Assembly: GCA_000209815.1 (NCBI GenBank)
Contig: FP929036.1
Location: 807,658-871,657, forward strand
Reading direction: 5' to 3'
Source of the DNA: Butyrivibrio fibrisolvens 16/4
GTDB lineage: Bacteria; Bacillota; Clostridia; Lachnospirales; Lachnospiraceae
DNA: 64,000 nt
Position 1 is the first letter of the stretch; every line of letters starts with the position of its first letter. Below are positions 46,150 to 55,156 of this stretch, piece by piece. A model generated the notes under the pieces. That model was given only the letters and a program-made list of their open reading frames with translations. It was not told the DNA's origin and did no database searches. Both the position numbers and the translations under genes were made by a program.

Positions 46150-46270
46150 TGCAACCAATTGGTAGCAACGAAGAGTTAAATTTAACACAGCCTATGCTGT
46201 GCACTTAAAAAATGTTATGCCACCGTTTGGTAGCATCTTTACGACTAATATACCACCATTTGGTAGCATT
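46150..46270. promoter_or_regulatory. Three dyad operator repeats between divergent genes
   Basis: Three 18-base copies lie at 46150-46167, 46218-46235 and 46252-46269. Read towards the Ig-domain gene they are TGCTACCAAATGGTGGTA, TGCTACCAAACGGTGGCA and TGCTACCAATTGGTTGCA. Each is a dyad of TGCTACC and GGTxGCA arms around 4 bases. Spacings are 34 and 68 bases. The divergent XRE gene at 46412 may encode the binding regulator. Confidence 0.7.
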
Positions 46271-46411
46271 GTCTCAGAAGAAATGAGAGTTTCACATACT
46301 TTTCACACAATAAGCTGCTTTGTTGCGTTATTGCGCGACTATTAGTTTCGTTTATGTGGAATAGTTATGAAAACGATAAGTTTTGTTAGATACACATTTT
46401 GAGGAGACAAT

Positions 46412-46615
46412 ATGTACCTAAAGAGGCTAGAAGATCTTAGAATTGATCACGATTTATCGCAACAGGCTGTTGCGGATATTTTGTTCTGCCAAAGAGAGGT
46501 ATATCGCCGTTATGAAAAGGGAGAACGTGAACTACCTCTTTCTTATGCTGTAAAGCTTGCCGAATTCTATCGAGTTTCTTTAGATTATCTGGTGGGGCGT
46601 TCCGATAAGCGATAG
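46412..46615 (+). CDS. XRE family DNA-binding protein
   Basis: The 67-residue protein is a single helix-turn-helix domain (DLSQQAVADILFCQREVYRRYE, then LAEFYRVSLDYLVGRSD), typical of small Cro/C1-type repressors. GAGGAG lies before the ATG. It is divergent from the Ig-domain protein gene and shares the 313-base region that holds three dyad repeats, so it is a natural candidate for their regulator. That link is inference. Confidence 0.85.
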   Translation: MYLKRLEDLRIDHDLSQQAVADILFCQREVYRRYEKGERELPLSYAVKLAEFYRVSLDYLVGRSDKR

Positions 46616-46638
46616 AAAAGTGTATATATTGATTGCGA

Positions 46639-46667
46639 AGAGTGCTCTTGGAGCACTCTAATTTTTT
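46639..46667 (+). terminator. Intrinsic terminator after XRE gene
   Basis: AGAGTGCTC pairs with GAGCACTCT around a TTG loop, followed by AATTTTTTA. Confidence 0.88.
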
Positions 46668-46777
46668 ACCCATTTGACAAATCCGTAAAATAGGATATAA
46701 TGCAAATGATGAATATAATCCTAATATACGGATATACTAATTTAACATAAGACAGTAATAAAAGATATGGAGTAATA

Positions 46778-47701
46778 ATGGGTAAGTCAGATGTTTTAAG
46801 CTGCAATGTTATGGATAATCCTGCATACTTTGCGGATACAATAAATAATGGTTTGTTTGGTGGAAAGGAGATAGTGAAGCCTGAGAATCTTAAAGAATTA
46901 GATTCAAAAGAAAACGTAGTTTTATATAATGCATTTAAAAAATAATCACTTTGAAAAAGGAAAGAGATAACATAAAAATTGCCAAGTTTTTTAAGGATGA
47001 TAATGTTACTTACGTTATCATAGGAATTGAAAATCAAACTGAAATTAATTATGCTATGCCTGTTAGGACTTTATTATATGATGCAATGAGATATGACAAG
47101 CAGATTGAAGCTATTTCGGGTTCGTATAAGAAAAAGAATTCTTATAAAGGATTAAATGATTCTGAATTTTTGTCTGGAATGAAAAAAGATGATAAAATAG
47201 AGCCAGTAATAACACTTACAGTATATTATGGAACTAAGGAATGGGACGGACCATTGTCATTACATGATATGTTTTCTGAGGATGTTAGCCCTGAGGTTTT
47301 GGCGTTGGTTTCAGATTATCATATTAATCTATTAGAACCTAATAAGATTTCATGTTGGAAAAATTTTAAGACAGATGTAGGAATTCTATTTGAGATGATA
47401 GCTGCTTCGGATAAGAAGAATGGAATTAGTGAGCTTATAAAAATATCCAGATAGATTTTCTAAAGTAAACAATGATATAGTCAGAGCTATAAATTTTTAT
47501 ACAAAGTGTGCCATTCCAGTAAATGAGTCGGAGGAGAATACAAATATGTGCTATGCATGGGAAAGTTCAATGGATGAAGCTAAGGTAGAAGGTGAGTCTA
47601 ATCTTATCGATTTGTATAGCTGGTTAAAAACTGCTGGTAGGAATGATGAGGCAGAGGCTATTATGAAAAAAGAAAATGAGAAACTTAGAAAAATTATTTG
47701 A
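46778..47701 (+). pseudogene. Rpn family PD-(D/E)XK nuclease / putative transposase, broken frame
   Basis: The ATG at 46778 (GGAG upstream) begins MGKSDVLSCNVMDNPAYFAD, the usual N-terminus of the Rpn / recombination-promoting nuclease family of Lachnospiraceae. The frame is lost in the A run near 46937-46942. It resumes with IGIENQTEINYAMPVRTLLYDAM, VITLTVYYGTKEWDGPLSLHDMF and a linker helix, and is lost again in the A run near 47434-47438. The C-terminus (KVNNDIVRAINFY to EKLRKII) ends at 47701. The whole would be about 308 residues, close to normal. Rpn proteins are nucleases that promote RecA-independent recombination. Both breaks are in A runs, so this may be an intact gene with sequence errors rather than a true pseudogene. 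Confidence 0.75.
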
Positions 47702-47747
47702 AGAGTATAATTCTACCTTTATAAAATAGATATAACAAGGGGATATC

Positions 47748-48109
47748 ATGACTATTAGTGACAGGATATTTGAAAAACTTCAAGAAACAGGTATGACCCA
47801 AAAAGAATTTGCAGCGCAGACGGGCATACCTGAGAGTACAGTAAGTGATTGGAGGAAGAAAAAACAAATCCAGCCTCCGAGAAGATTCTTATTATATGTA
47901 AAGTATTAAAGGTAACACCGGAATGGCTATTATCAGCTATAGATGCAGATGGAACCAGAAGTAATCAAGTAGATTATTATATAGTTGATAAGAACTCTGA
48001 TCAGGGAAGATTGATAGAGGCATTTAATGATATGTCTGGAAGAGATAAAACATATTTGCTTGGATATATAGAAGCTTTTAAAAATATGAAGAAGAACAAA
48101 GATAAATAA
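47748..48109 (+). CDS. Helix-turn-helix regulator (frameshifted)
   Basis: The ATG at 47748 (AAGGGG upstream) begins an XRE-type helix-turn-helix (MTQKEFAAQTGIPESTVSDWRKK). In the A run near 47860 the frame shifts; with one more A it continues as TNPASEKILIICKVLKVTPEWLL and a C-terminal helical tail ending at 48109. The joined protein has about 120 residues. It lies 46 bases after the Rpn-like gene and could be its regulator. Confidence 0.75.
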
Positions 48110-48110
48110 C

Positions 48111-48137
48111 TAAGGCGCATCCTAAGGATGCGCCTTA
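48111..48137. terminator. Bidirectional hairpin between convergent genes
   Basis: A perfect 12-bp stem (TAAGGCGCATCC / GGATGCGCCTTA) with a TAA loop lies between the stops of the regulator and the ABC-F gene. Its T tracts are short. Confidence 0.75.
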
Positions 48138-48148
48138 AATATTAAATA

Positions 48149-49789
48149 TTAATCATCTGCAAGTTCATCAGATGAAAGCTCGAGTATTGTACGCTTACGA
48201 GCCATTTCATCAGACTCAAGATATTCATCATATGTAGTCATCTTATCAATCATCTGTCCGTTAGGAAGAATCTCGATGATACGGTTTGCAGTAGTCTGTA
48301 CAATTTCGTGGTCACGAGAAGAGAAGAGGATTACACCTGAGAACTTCTGAAGACCAGTGTTGAGTGCTGTAATACTTTCCATATCTAAGTGGTCAGTAGG
48401 CTCATCTAACATAAGGACGTTAGAGTTTTCAATCATCATACGTGAAAGAAGAACTCGAACCTTTTCACCACCGGATAATACCTTCATTTTCTTAGCGCCG
48501 TCATCACCAGCGAAGAGCATACGGCCAAGGAATCCACGAACATAAGTAGCATCCTTAATTTCAGAGAACTGTGTAAGCCAGTCTACAATGAGAAGGTCTG
48601 TAGCAAAAATCTCTGTATTGTCCTTAGGGAAGTAAGACTGTGAAGTAGTAACACCCCACTTGTAGCTTCCTTCGTCAGGCTCCATCTCACCAGCGAGAAT
48701 CTGGAAGAGAACTGTCTTGGCCTTTTCGTTTGAACCAACCAAAGCAATCTTGTCCTCACGGCCAACATTAAATGTAAGGTGGTCAAGGATAAGCTCACCA
48801 TCAATAGTCTTTGTAAGATTCTCAACTGAAAGAACCTCATTACCAATCTCACGAGCTGGGCGGAAATCGATGTATGGGTACTTACGGCTAGATGGACGGA
48901 TGTCATCAAGTTGAATCTTCTCTAATGCACGCTTACGAGATGTAGCCTGCTTAGACTTAGAAGCGTTAGCAGAGAATCTTTGAATGAATTCCTGTAATTC
49001 TTTAATCTGCTCTTCCTTCTTTTTATTAGCTTCCTTACGCTGCTGAATAATAAGCTGTGAAGACTGATACCAGAAATCGTAGTTACCAGCGTAAAGCTGA
49101 ATCTTGCCATAATCAATATCAGCTGTGTGAGTACATACCTTATTAAGGAAGTATCTGTCGTGGGAAACAACGATGACAGTGTTTTCAAAGTTAATAAGGA
49201 ACTCTTCAAGCCAGCCGATAGCATCTAAATCAAGGTGGTTAGTAGGCTCATCCAGAAGAAGAACATCAGGTGAACCGAAAAGCGCACGTGCAAGAAGAAT
49301 CTTGACCTTTAATGCACCAGGAAGCTCAGACATAAGTGTGTAATGGAACTCTGTATCTACGCCAAGTCCATTAAGGAGCTGAGCTGCATCTGACTCTGCG
49401 TTCCAACCATCCATCTCAGCGAACTCTGTCTCGAGCTCTGCTGCACGGATACCATCCTCGTCAGAGAAATCTTCCTTCATATAAATAGCGTCCTTTTCCT
49501 TCATGATATCGTAAAGACGCTGATTGCCCATGATAACTGTATCAAGAGCTGTAAACTCATCATATTTGAAGTGATCCTGCTCTAAGAATGAAAGACGGTT
49601 TCCAGGGCTCATTGTGATTTCACCGCTGGTAGGCTCAAGCTGGCCAGATAAAATCTTAAGGAATGTAGACTTACCTGCACCATTGGCACCGATGATACCG
49701 TAGCAGTTTCCTTCAGTAAATTTGATATTAACCTCTTCGAAAAGGGCCTTCTTGCCAAAGCGAAGAGTGACATTATTTGCTTGAATCAT
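48149..49789 (-). CDS. ABC-F family ATPase (YbiT-like)
   Basis: The 546-residue cytosolic protein has two ABC domains without membrane parts, joined by a charged helical linker (KKKEEQIKELQEFIQRF). ABC-F proteins act on the ribosome. Domain 1 has a good Walker A (GANGAGKST) and Walker B (LLLDEPTNHLD) but an odd signature (LPGALKVK). Domain 2 has a degenerate Walker A (GSNEKAKT) but a good signature (LSGGEKVRV) and LMLDEPTDHLD, and its H-loop region reads SSRDHE. In an ABC sandwich these combine into one sound and one degenerate ATP site. The layout most resembles the YbiT group, not the antibiotic-resistance type. Confidence 0.9.
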   Translation of the reverse strand: MIQANNVTLRFGKKALFEEVNIKFTEGNCYGIIGANGAGKSTFLKILSGQLEPTSGEITMSPGNRLSFLEQDHFKYDEFTALDTVIMGNQRLYDIMKEKDAIYMKEDFSDEDGIRAAELETEFAEMDGWNAESDAAQLLNGLGVDTEFHYTLMSELPGALKVKILLARALFGSPDVLLLDEPTNHLDLDAIGWLEEFLINFENTVIVVSHDRYFLNKVCTHTADIDYGKIQLYAGNYDFWYQSSQLIIQQRKEANKKKEEQIKELQEFIQRFSANASKSKQATSRKRALEKIQLDDIRPSSRKYPYIDFRPAREIGNEVLSVENLTKTIDGELILDHLTFNVGREDKIALVGSNEKAKTVLFQILAGEMEPDEGSYKWGVTTSQSYFPKDNTEIFATDLLIVDWLTQFSEIKDATYVRGFLGRMLFAGDDGAKKMKVLSGGEKVRVLLSRMMIENSNVLMLDEPTDHLDMESITALNTGLQKFSGVILFSSRDHEIVQTTANRIIEILPNGQMIDKMTTYDEYLESDEMARKRTILELSSDELADD

Positions 49790-50049
49790 GTATTTTCCTT
49801 TCTATATACAAAAAAACAAGTTGGAAACCAAGGCACGCCAAAGTAAGTCCAACTTAAAATTCAAAAACCGGTGTTATGATACCAAAAAAATAGCAGATTT
49901 GTACAGATGGGTCAAAATTTTGGATGAGTGGGTATATTTATGGACACATAAAAGCTATACAATTATTATTGTATTAAGCGTTAGATTACAACTAATTGAT
50001 TCTTGAACGCATTGATGCTATCATATTTACAAAGAAACGAGGATATATT

Positions 50050-50407
50050 ATGTTTCGAATTGACTTTTATCGCACGGTGCGAGGAGATTGTGATGTAGAG
50101 GATTTTTTGGAGGATTTAGAAAAAAGAGCTGATACAAATAAAGATGCAAGAATACAGTATAAGCAAGCTATTCAGTACATCCAGTTTCTGGAAGATTATG
50201 GAACTCAGTTGGGTGAAAATGTTACCAAGCATCTAGAGGAAGATATTTGGGAACTGAGGCCAGGGAATAATCGAGTATTATTTTTCTTTTTTAAGGACAG
50301 CACCTTTGTTTTATTGCATCACTTTAGGAAAAACACAGAAAACTCCTCGTCGAGAGATAGAAAAGGCAAGAGCAGAACGTGATGATTGGATTTCAAGAAA
50401 GGGGTAA
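50050..50407 (+). CDS. HigB/Gp49-like toxin of a toxin-antitoxin pair (frameshifted at end)
   Basis: The ATG at 50050 begins a RelE-fold protein of the phage-derived Gp49/HigB type (FRIDFYRTVRGDCDVEDFL; DIWELRPGNNRVLFFFF; VLLHHFRK). These toxins cut mRNA on ribosomes. The frame is lost in the A run near 50329-50333. A shifted frame gives the normal family ending (TQKTPRREIEKARAERDDW), with a stop at 50405-50407, 5 bases before the antitoxin ATG. In the given frame the protein ends at 50382 with an unrelated tail. Confidence 0.85.
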
Positions 50408-50412
50408 TCAGC

Positions 50413-50694
50413 ATGAGTGATTGGACCAAGTATAAAGAAAAAGTTAGAAATACAAACCCAAAGCTGGGTCGTGATATCGATGAGGCGGAAGAAATATCAG
50501 CTATTGTAGGGGCAATGATTCAGCAGAGGCATAATCTTCATTTATCACAGAGAGAGTTAGCTTCTTTGTGCGGAATACCTCATTCTTCTGTGGCAAGAAT
50601 AGAATCAGGAGTAAGCATACCTAATTTAGCCACAATGCTAAAAATTTTTAAGCAGTTGGAATTGTCATTCACTGTCCAGCCAGTGAGAAAATAA
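50413..50694 (+). CDS. XRE family antitoxin (HigA-like)
   Basis: The ATG at 50413 follows an AAAGGGG ribosome site that lies inside the end of the toxin gene. The 93-residue protein has a helix-turn-helix (LSQRELASLCGIPHSSVARIE, then PNLATMLKIFKQL). With the toxin gene before it, it forms a HigBA-type pair, in the usual toxin-first order. It should neutralise the toxin and repress its own operon. Confidence 0.88.
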   Translation: MSDWTKYKEKVRNTNPKLGRDIDEAEEISAIVGAMIQQRHNLHLSQRELASLCGIPHSSVARIESGVSIPNLATMLKIFKQLELSFTVQPVRK

Positions 50695-50793
50695 CATATT
50701 TTTATCTTCATATATCACCCTAGAATTATTGATTTTTAAGGCGTTAAATAATATAATATTTAATAAAAATTTTTTACGAAAGGTGGTGATACT

Positions 50794-53097
50794 ATGTCTA
50801 CTCAGAACAAAAATGATGAAGAGAAATTCAGTCAGAATGAGTCATTTGAGAGCCATGGTGTCATCGCAACAGAAGATTTTGTTAACCCTGATGAGCTCTA
50901 CAAAGAGCTTATAGAGCGTGTTCGTAAGTATCATCCTAATACAGATATTTCCATGATTGAAAAGGGCTATTTGATTGCCAGAAATGCCCACGAGGGACAG
51001 TGTCGTAAATCTGGCGAGCCTTATATCATTCATCCTCTTTGTGTTGCCATTATTTTGGCAGACCTAGAGCTTGATAAGGAAACAATCGTGGCAGGTCTTC
51101 TCCACGATGTAGTGGAGGATACCATCTGTACTAAGGAAGAGATTGCCCAGGAGTTCTCAGAAGAAGTAGCGGAGCTTGTTGATGGCGTCACCAAATTAGG
51201 TCAGTTAAATTACGATGCGGATAAGGTGGAGATTCAGGCAGAGAATCTTCGAAAGATGTTCCTTGCTATGGCAAAGGATATTCGTGTCATCCTTATTAAG
51301 CTTGCCGATAGATTACACAATATGCGTACTCTAAAGTACATGACTCCTGAAAAACAAAAGGAGAAGGCCCGTGAGACTATGGAGATTTATGCTCCATTGG
51401 CACAGCGTCTTGGTATTAGCAAGGTTAAGATTGAGCTTGATGATTTATCACTGAAATATCTAGAACCAGATGCTTACTATGATTTGGTGGAGAAAATCGC
51501 CCTCAGAAAGAGTCAGCGTACAGACTACATCAATTCACTTGTTGATGATGTTAGAAAGCACATCGATGCTGCAGAAATCCAGGCGGAGGTATATGGTCGC
51601 GCAAAGCATTTCTTCAGTATTTATAAAAAGATGGTTAATCAGCACAAGACCATCGATCAGATATATGATTTATTCGCAGTTCGTATTATCGTTGATTCTA
51701 TCAAGGATTGTTATGCTGCTCTTGGTGTTATCCACGAGATGTACACACCTATTCCAGGTCGTTTCAAGGACTACATAGCTATGCCAAAGCCTAATATGTA
51801 TCAGTCTTTGCATACTACAGTTATTGGTCCTAATGGTGCACCTTTCGAGATTCAGATTCGTACTTACGATATGCATCGTACATCAGAATATGGTATCGCT
51901 GCTCACTGGAAATACAAGGAAAGCGGTGAGGGCTCTTCAGTTGTAGGTGAGGAGGAGAAACTTTCTTGGCTTAGAGAAATTCTTGAGTGGCAGCAGGAAA
52001 TTTCCGACAATAAGGAATTTTCTTCACTCCTTAAATCAGATTTGAATCTGTTTTCAGATACAGTTTTTTGTTTCACACCATCAGGTGATGTTAAGAATCT
52101 TCCAAATGGTTCCACACCTATCGATTTTGCCTACTCTATTCATTCGGCAGTAGGTAATCGTATGATTGGTGCAAAGGTAAATGGAAAGCTGGTACCTATC
52201 GATTACGTTATACAAAATGGTGACAGAATAGAAATCGTCACCTCTCAGAATACAAACGGACCTAGCCGTGATTGGCTCAGTATTGTAAAGTCATCACAGG
52301 CTAAAAATAAAATTAATCAGTGGTTCCGCACCCAGTCCAAGGACGAAAACATTGCCAAAGGCAAGGAGCTCCTTTTGAATTCTGCTAAGCAGAAGGGTGT
52401 TGATATGGGCGAGATTAACAAGCCTAAATATCAGGAGCTTATCAAGAATAAATACGGCTTCCATAGTTGGGAAGATACTTTGGCTGCAGTCGGTCAGGGT
52501 GCCATCAAGGAAGGTGCCGTTATTAATAGAATGTTCACTGCATGGCAGAAGGATCATCCAGTGAAGATGACTGACGAGGAGGTTCTTGCAGAACATTCTG
52601 GCTCAGCAGAAAAGATTCGTCCAAAATCAAAGAATGGTATTACAGTTAGCGGATTATACGATGTTTCTGTTCGTTTCTCTAAGTGCTGTAATCCAGTTCC
52701 AGGCGATGAAATCGTTGGTTTCGTTACCAGAGGACGTGGAGTTTCCATCCATCGTACAGATTGCATCAATATGATTAACCTTCCAGATTTTGAGAAGGAA
52801 CGTCTTATTGAGGCTGAGTGGGCAGCAGGCGCAGAGGCAGAAGGCAGAAGCGGTGGCGTTTATCTTACCGAGATTAATATCTATGGTAACAATCGTACAG
52901 GACTCCTTGTTGATATCACTCGTATCTTTACAGAGCGTGAGATTGATATCGATTCTATCCATTCTAAGACCAGCAAGCAGGGCGTTGCTACAATAACAAT
53001 AAAGTTTGGTACACAGAGCAAAGAGCAGCTTAGAGCCCTTGTTGAAAAGATTAAGCAGGTAGAATCTATCATAGATGTAGAAAGACCTAGAGGATAA
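50794..53097 (+). CDS. relA: Bifunctional (p)ppGpp synthetase/hydrolase
   Basis: The 767-residue protein has the full Rel layout: HD hydrolase domain (HEGQCRKSGEPYIIHPLCV; LLHDVVEDT; ADRLHNMRTLKYM), synthetase domain (AKHFFSIYKKM; GRFKDYIAMPKPNMYQSLHTT), TGS domain (CFTPSGDVKNLPNGSTPIDFAY), a zinc-finger-like part (SKCCNPVPGDEIVGFVTRGRG) and a C-terminal ACT domain. The RFKD motif in the synthetase domain is the RxKD form of bifunctional enzymes. A GAAAGGTGG site precedes the ATG. Its stop directly touches the ATG of the next gene. Confidence 0.96.
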   Translation: MSTQNKNDEEKFSQNESFESHGVIATEDFVNPDELYKELIERVRKYHPNTDISMIEKGYLIARNAHEGQCRKSGEPYIIHPLCVAIILADLELDKETIVAGLLHDVVEDTICTKEEIAQEFSEEVAELVDGVTKLGQLNYDADKVEIQAENLRKMFLAMAKDIRVILIKLADRLHNMRTLKYMTPEKQKEKARETMEIYAPLAQRLGISKVKIELDDLSLKYLEPDAYYDLVEKIALRKSQRTDYINSLVDDVRKHIDAAEIQAEVYGRAKHFFSIYKKMVNQHKTIDQIYDLFAVRIIVDSIKDCYAALGVIHEMYTPIPGRFKDYIAMPKPNMYQSLHTTVIGPNGAPFEIQIRTYDMHRTSEYGIAAHWKYKESGEGSSVVGEEEKLSWLREILEWQQEISDNKEFSSLLKSDLNLFSDTVFCFTPSGDVKNLPNGSTPIDFAYSIHSAVGNRMIGAKVNGKLVPIDYVIQNGDRIEIVTSQNTNGPSRDWLSIVKSSQAKNKINQWFRTQSKDENIAKGKELLLNSAKQKGVDMGEINKPKYQELIKNKYGFHSWEDTLAAVGQGAIKEGAVINRMFTAWQKDHPVKMTDEEVLAEHSGSAEKIRPKSKNGITVSGLYDVSVRFSKCCNPVPGDEIVGFVTRGRGVSIHRTDCINMINLPDFEKERLIEAEWAAGAEAEGRSGGVYLTEINIYGNNRTGLLVDITRIFTEREIDIDSIHSKTSKQGVATITIKFGTQSKEQLRALVEKIKQVESIIDVERPRG

Positions 53098-53720
53098 ATG
53101 AAAGTAGGAAAAGTTTTACTTCCAGCAGCAATGGAAAATTGCTATCTGGCTATAAATGACAAGACAAATGAATCAATCATCATAGACCCAGGCTCAGCCT
53201 TTGATCGCATTAAATCAGCTGTTGAGCAGACTGGCACTACACCAGTAGCAATCCTTTTGACACATGGTCATTTTGATCACGCCGGTGAGGCTGCTTCTAC
53301 AGCCAAGGAATATGGCATCAAGGTATATGCTTCAGCTTCTCAGGAACGAGAGCTTAAGGATCCTAATTTGAATCTTTCAGGTGATATGTTTGGTAATTCA
53401 GAATCTTACAGTGCAGATGTTTATTTGCAGGACGATGAAGAGCTCGATTTGGCAGGACTTCATATTAAATGCCTTTATACACCTGGGCACACACCTGGTG
53501 GATGCTGCTTTTATTTTCTAATGAAGAGATAGTTTTTACAGGAGATACTCTTTTTAGTGGTTCCGTTGGCAGGACAGATTTTCCGGAAGGTTCTATGAGC
53601 CAGCTTGTTAATTCAATCAAATCAAAGCTTATGACGCTTTCAGATGATACCATCTGCTATCCAGGTCACAACGAGCCTACCACTATTGGCAATGAAAGGT
53701 TATACAATCCATTTTTATGA
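53098..53720 (+). CDS. MBL-fold hydrolase, glyoxalase-II-like (frameshifted)
   Basis: The N-terminal part has the metallo-beta-lactamase motif THGHFDHAG and the TPGHTPGG motif. The frame is lost in the T run near 53515-53518. One more T restores SNEEIVFTGDTLFSGSVGRTDF and the ending CYPGHNEPTTIGNE. The joined protein has about 207 residues and both metal-binding halves. It probably hydrolyses a thioester such as a hydroxyacylglutathione-like compound; the real substrate is unknown. It starts on the base after the rel stop, and its TGA overlaps the hemZ ATG (ATGA). Confidence 0.9.
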
Positions 53721-55156
53721 TATACGTTAAGTTAAATGAAGATAATTTTGAATATGATATATATTCCCTTGTAAAGGCTTTTTATCCTAAAGAGGATGTA
53801 CGAATTGGTACATCCCCAGCACCGGAGGATGAAGAGCTTTTGTTTTGCATGGAGGTAAAGTACGAGGATAATGTGCTTACCCTGGATGGCCGAAAGATTG
53901 AAATCGATTATTCAAATCGTCCAGATACAAAGAATCGCCTAAAGCTGGCTATCTACGAAAGCTTACACGCCCGTACAGGCAAGGATTTGCCTTGGGGTAC
54001 TCTAACAGGCATTCGTCCTACCAAGATTAGTTTAGGAATGATAGAAGAGGGAGCCAGTGATGAGGATGTTACTGCATATATGCGTAGCACCTACCTTACT
54101 TCACAGGAGAAAATCAATCTTAGCCTTCAGGTATCTCACAAGGAGCACCAGCTTTTATCAAAGATTGATTATGATAATGGATATTCAGTGTATATCGGCA
54201 TTCCATTTTGCCCTAGTACCTGTCTTTATTGTTCATTTACTTCTTACCCTATAGGTCTTTGGACAAAGAAGCTAGATGATTATATCGATGCTCTGGAAAA
54301 AGAGATGGCATTTACTGCTGAGGCTTGCAAGGGAAAGAGCCTTACTACAATATACATCGGTGGTGGTACACCTACATCCCTTGATGCAGAACATTTAGAA
54401 AGGCTATTAACCCTTGTTGATAGATATTTCAACACCAGTGATTTGCTTGAATATACCATCGAGGCAGGCAGACCTGATTCAATCACACTTGAAAAGCTTC
54501 AGGTTATGAAAAATCATCCTGTCACTCGTATCTCCATCAATCCACAGACTATGAATCAAAAGACTTTGGATTTGATTGGACGTTTCCATAAGGTGGAGGA
54601 CATACACAGAGTATTTGGATGGGCACGTGAGCTTGGCTTTAAGAATATCAATATGGACCTGATTTTAGGCTTGCCAGGTGAGACAATAGAGGATGTGGCC
54701 TACACATTATCAGAAGTGGAAAAGCTTGCACCTGATAATCTTACAGTCCATTCACTGGCACTAAAGCACTCAGCTCGCCTTAATTATGATAAGGAAGCAT
54801 ACGAGGATTATCTTATTGATAACTCTCAGAAGCATATGGACATCTGCCTAGAGGCAGCAAAGCGCATGGGAATGGCTCCATATTATTTATACAGACAGAA
54901 AAATATGGCGGCCAATCTAGAGAATATTGGTTATTCTACTCCTGGAAATGAGGGATTATATAATATCTTGATAATGGAGGAGAAACAAACTATAATGGCA
55001 CTTGGTTGCGGCACGGCCTGCAAATTCGTTACAGACCATGGCAAAACCGTTACAAGATGTGAAAATGTCAAGGATGTCCAGCTTTATATGGATAGAATTG
55101 ATGAAATGATAGAAAGAAAACGTGAAAGACTTAGAGAGGATTTGAAATGGCTTTAA
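53717..55156 (+). CDS. hemZ: Coproporphyrinogen dehydrogenase HemZ (radical SAM)
   Basis: The 479-residue protein has an N-terminal domain of about 160 residues peculiar to HemZ, then a radical SAM core with PFCPSTCLYCSFTSYP (C-x3-C-x2-C), YIGGGTPTSL and ISINPQTMNQKTLDLIGR. The C-terminal part has YYLYRQKNMAANLENIGY. It is related to oxygen-independent coproporphyrinogen oxidase, but some HemZ proteins may have another role. It overlaps the MBL gene by 4 bases and hisS by 10 bases, so rel, MBL, hemZ and hisS appear to be one operon. Confidence 0.93.
   Translation: MIYVKLNEDNFEYDIYSLVKAFYPKEDVRIGTSPAPEDEELLFCMEVKYEDNVLTLDGRKIEIDYSNRPDTKNRLKLAIYESLHARTGKDLPWGTLTGIRPTKISLGMIEEGASDEDVTAYMRSTYLTSQEKINLSLQVSHKEHQLLSKIDYDNGYSVYIGIPFCPSTCLYCSFTSYPIGLWTKKLDDYIDALEKEMAFTAEACKGKSLTTIYIGGGTPTSLDAEHLERLLTLVDRYFNTSDLLEYTIEAGRPDSITLEKLQVMKNHPVTRISINPQTMNQKTLDLIGRFHKVEDIHRVFGWARELGFKNINMDLILGLPGETIEDVAYTLSEVEKLAPDNLTVHSLALKHSARLNYDKEAYEDYLIDNSQKHMDICLEAAKRMGMAPYYLYRQKNMAANLENIGYSTPGNEGLYNILIMEEKQTIMALGCGTACKFVTDHGKTVTRCENVKDVQLYMDRIDEMIERKRERLREDLKWL

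Noticed and set aside
46150-46270. Terminal inverted repeats of an insertion sequence
   Set aside because: The three copies lie close together in one promoter region, each is itself a dyad, and no transposase or target duplication is seen.
46778-47701. Complete transposon based on the Rpn putative-transposase name
   Set aside because: No terminal repeats or target-site duplications flank the gene; Rpn proteins are nuclease-like and not linked to a defined element here.
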